Source: Vulcanimicrobiota bacterium
GTDB lineage: Bacteria > Vulcanimicrobiota > Vulcanimicrobiia > Vulcanimicrobiales > Vulcanimicrobiaceae
DNA length: 14,088 bases
Reading direction: 5' to 3'
Assembly (NCBI GenBank): GCA_027306845.1
Contig: DAHUYY010000002.1
Location: 13,592 to 27,679 of the forward strand
The stretch's first letter is position 1, and each line of letters opens with the position of its first letter. Made by a program: the position numbers and the translations under genes. The notes under the pieces were generated by a model that saw only the letters and a list, made by a program, of their open reading frames with translations, was not told the DNA's origin and did no database searches. Shown here piece after piece: positions 13,437-14,088 of the stretch.

Positions 13437-14088
13437 GGTTGCGTTCCCTTCTCGCTCGCGCGACGCCGATAGCGTTTGCGGCTTTGTGCGCTTGCGGTAC
13501 GTTTTCCTTGCACCGAGCTGTGTCGTTCGATGGAAACAATCGATTTGACGCGCCGTTAGTTAACGCAACCTTAAGTTGGCCGCGCCATCGCCTGCTACAC
13601 GGGCTCGCCGGCGGCGATCTCGTGCGCAATGGCGGGGCCGTTCGTTACGATGCGCTCGCTATCGGGCGGGCAATTCTCGCCGATAATCCGCGCATCGACG
13701 CGGTAGCGGCGATCTACCTCGCGGTTGTTACCGAACGCGCCGCTCGCGCAAATGCGTTACCGCCGCTCTTTCTTGCCGCAACGTTGCTTCAAGAATCCGC
13801 ATACGATCCGTATGCGCTCTCGTCGTCGGGCGCGATCGGTATCGGTCAATTTATGCCGGGCACCGCTGCGGAGGTAGGGCTCGATCCATTCGATCCCTAT
13901 GCATCGATCCGTGCGTCGGCGCATCTTTTAGGCCGTTACGTTGCTCGGTACAAACAAGCGGGAGTCGCGGCGCCGGTCGGCTCGCCCTACGCGCTTGCCC
14001 TGGCCGCATATAACGCCGGGCCCGGTGCGGTGCTTGCATACCGCGGCGTGCCGCCATATGCGGAGACCGAGCAATACATCGCATTGAT
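13418..14088 (+). CDS. SLT-family lytic transglycosylase, 3' end outside window
   Basis: The 223 visible residues, continuing beyond the window, form a secreted or lipid-anchored murein lytic transglycosylase (SLT domain). It cleaves glycan strands with anhydromuropeptide formation in the cell envelope. The N-terminus, MRRRWSWLRSLLARATPIAF then AALCACG, is a signal peptide or signal anchor; LCAC (23-26) could be a non-canonical lipobox. The catalytic glutamate is E126 in LLQESAYDPYA, followed by SGAIGIGQFMPGTA (137-150) and the AAYNAGPGAVLAYRGVPPY region (197-214) with N199. A helical stretch of about 40 residues precedes the catalytic Glu. The open frame begins after a TAA at 13412, so ATG 13418 with the preceding GAGGA is the best start; TTG 13439 is an alternative that avoids the overlap. 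No stop codon occurs before base 14088. Confidence 0.92.
   Translation, partial: MRRRWSWLRSLLARATPIAFAALCACGTFSLHRAVSFDGNNRFDAPLVNATLSWPRHRLLHGLAGGDLVRNGGAVRYDALAIGRAILADNPRIDAVAAIYLAVVTERAARANALPPLFLAATLLQESAYDPYALSSSGAIGIGQFMPGTAAEVGLDPFDPYASIRASAHLLGRYVARYKQAGVAAPVGSPYALALAAYNAGPGAVLAYRGVPPYAETEQYIAL

Noticed and set aside
13063..13629. 188-codon minus-strand open frame spanning the hydroxylase/transglycosylase junction
   Set aside because: It overlaps both real genes and has an Arg/Pro-rich composition typical of a shadow frame, with no family motifs.
1..14088. Mobile elements, CRISPR arrays, tRNA/rRNA genes, long repeats
   Set aside because: No transposase-like protein, regularly spaced repeats, rRNA-like stretch or tRNA cloverleaf was recognised on reading either strand.

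Overview
The window is a gene-dense, GC-rich (roughly 60% by eye) bacterial chromosomal segment with 13 protein genes, two of them cut by the window edges. There are no tRNA or rRNA genes, no CRISPR array, and no transposase or integrase. Lipoprotein and Sec-type signal peptides, a lytic transglycosylase and a plant/Bacillus-type diacylglycerol glycosyltransferase point to a free-living bacterium with a murein wall and glycolipid-containing membranes. The gene mix and the frequent short overlaps would suit an uncultured soil lineage such as Ca. Eremiobacterota. That is only a guess, because no phylogenetic marker was tested.

Layout. (1) 1-3277, plus strand: the C-terminal half of release factor 3 (prfC), a small lipoprotein, a PLP threonine/serine dehydratase with serine-racemase-like active-site residues, and a multi-pass membrane protein. 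They are spaced by 1 nt, a 22 nt overlap and 2 nt, so they are probably one transcript. (2) 3259-5003, minus strand: a second multi-pass membrane protein, distantly related to the first, followed by an AhpD-like peroxidase-related enzyme (ATGA overlap). The two convergent operons overlap by 19 nt at their 3' ends. (3) 5024-9131, minus strand: a YkgJ-type cysteine-cluster protein, a 975-residue secreted Asp-box/VPS10-like propeller protein and a small secreted CHRD-like protein, closed by a strong intrinsic terminator. (4) 9197-11626, plus strand: a ROK-family sugar kinase, a dienelactone hydrolase and a short-chain dehydrogenase with 8 nt and 4 nt overlaps. (5) 11702-13436, minus strand: a small fatty-acid-hydroxylase-superfamily membrane protein followed by an MGDG-synthase/UgtP-like glycosyltransferase. 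(6) 13418 to the end, plus strand: an SLT-family lytic transglycosylase whose start overlaps head-to-head with the hydroxylase start.

How the genes may work together. Most are ordinary housekeeping or accessory metabolism. Three contexts are worth attention. The first is the diverged pair of histidine-bearing membrane proteins flanking an AhpD-like redox enzyme, a possible heme/NO or redox module. The second is the hydroxylase plus diacylglycerol glycosyltransferase pair, a possible glycolipid-tailoring module next to a murein hydrolase. The third is the co-transcribed exported propeller and CHRD-like protein. None of these is proven by the sequence alone, and I see no clear-cut new defence or mobile system here.
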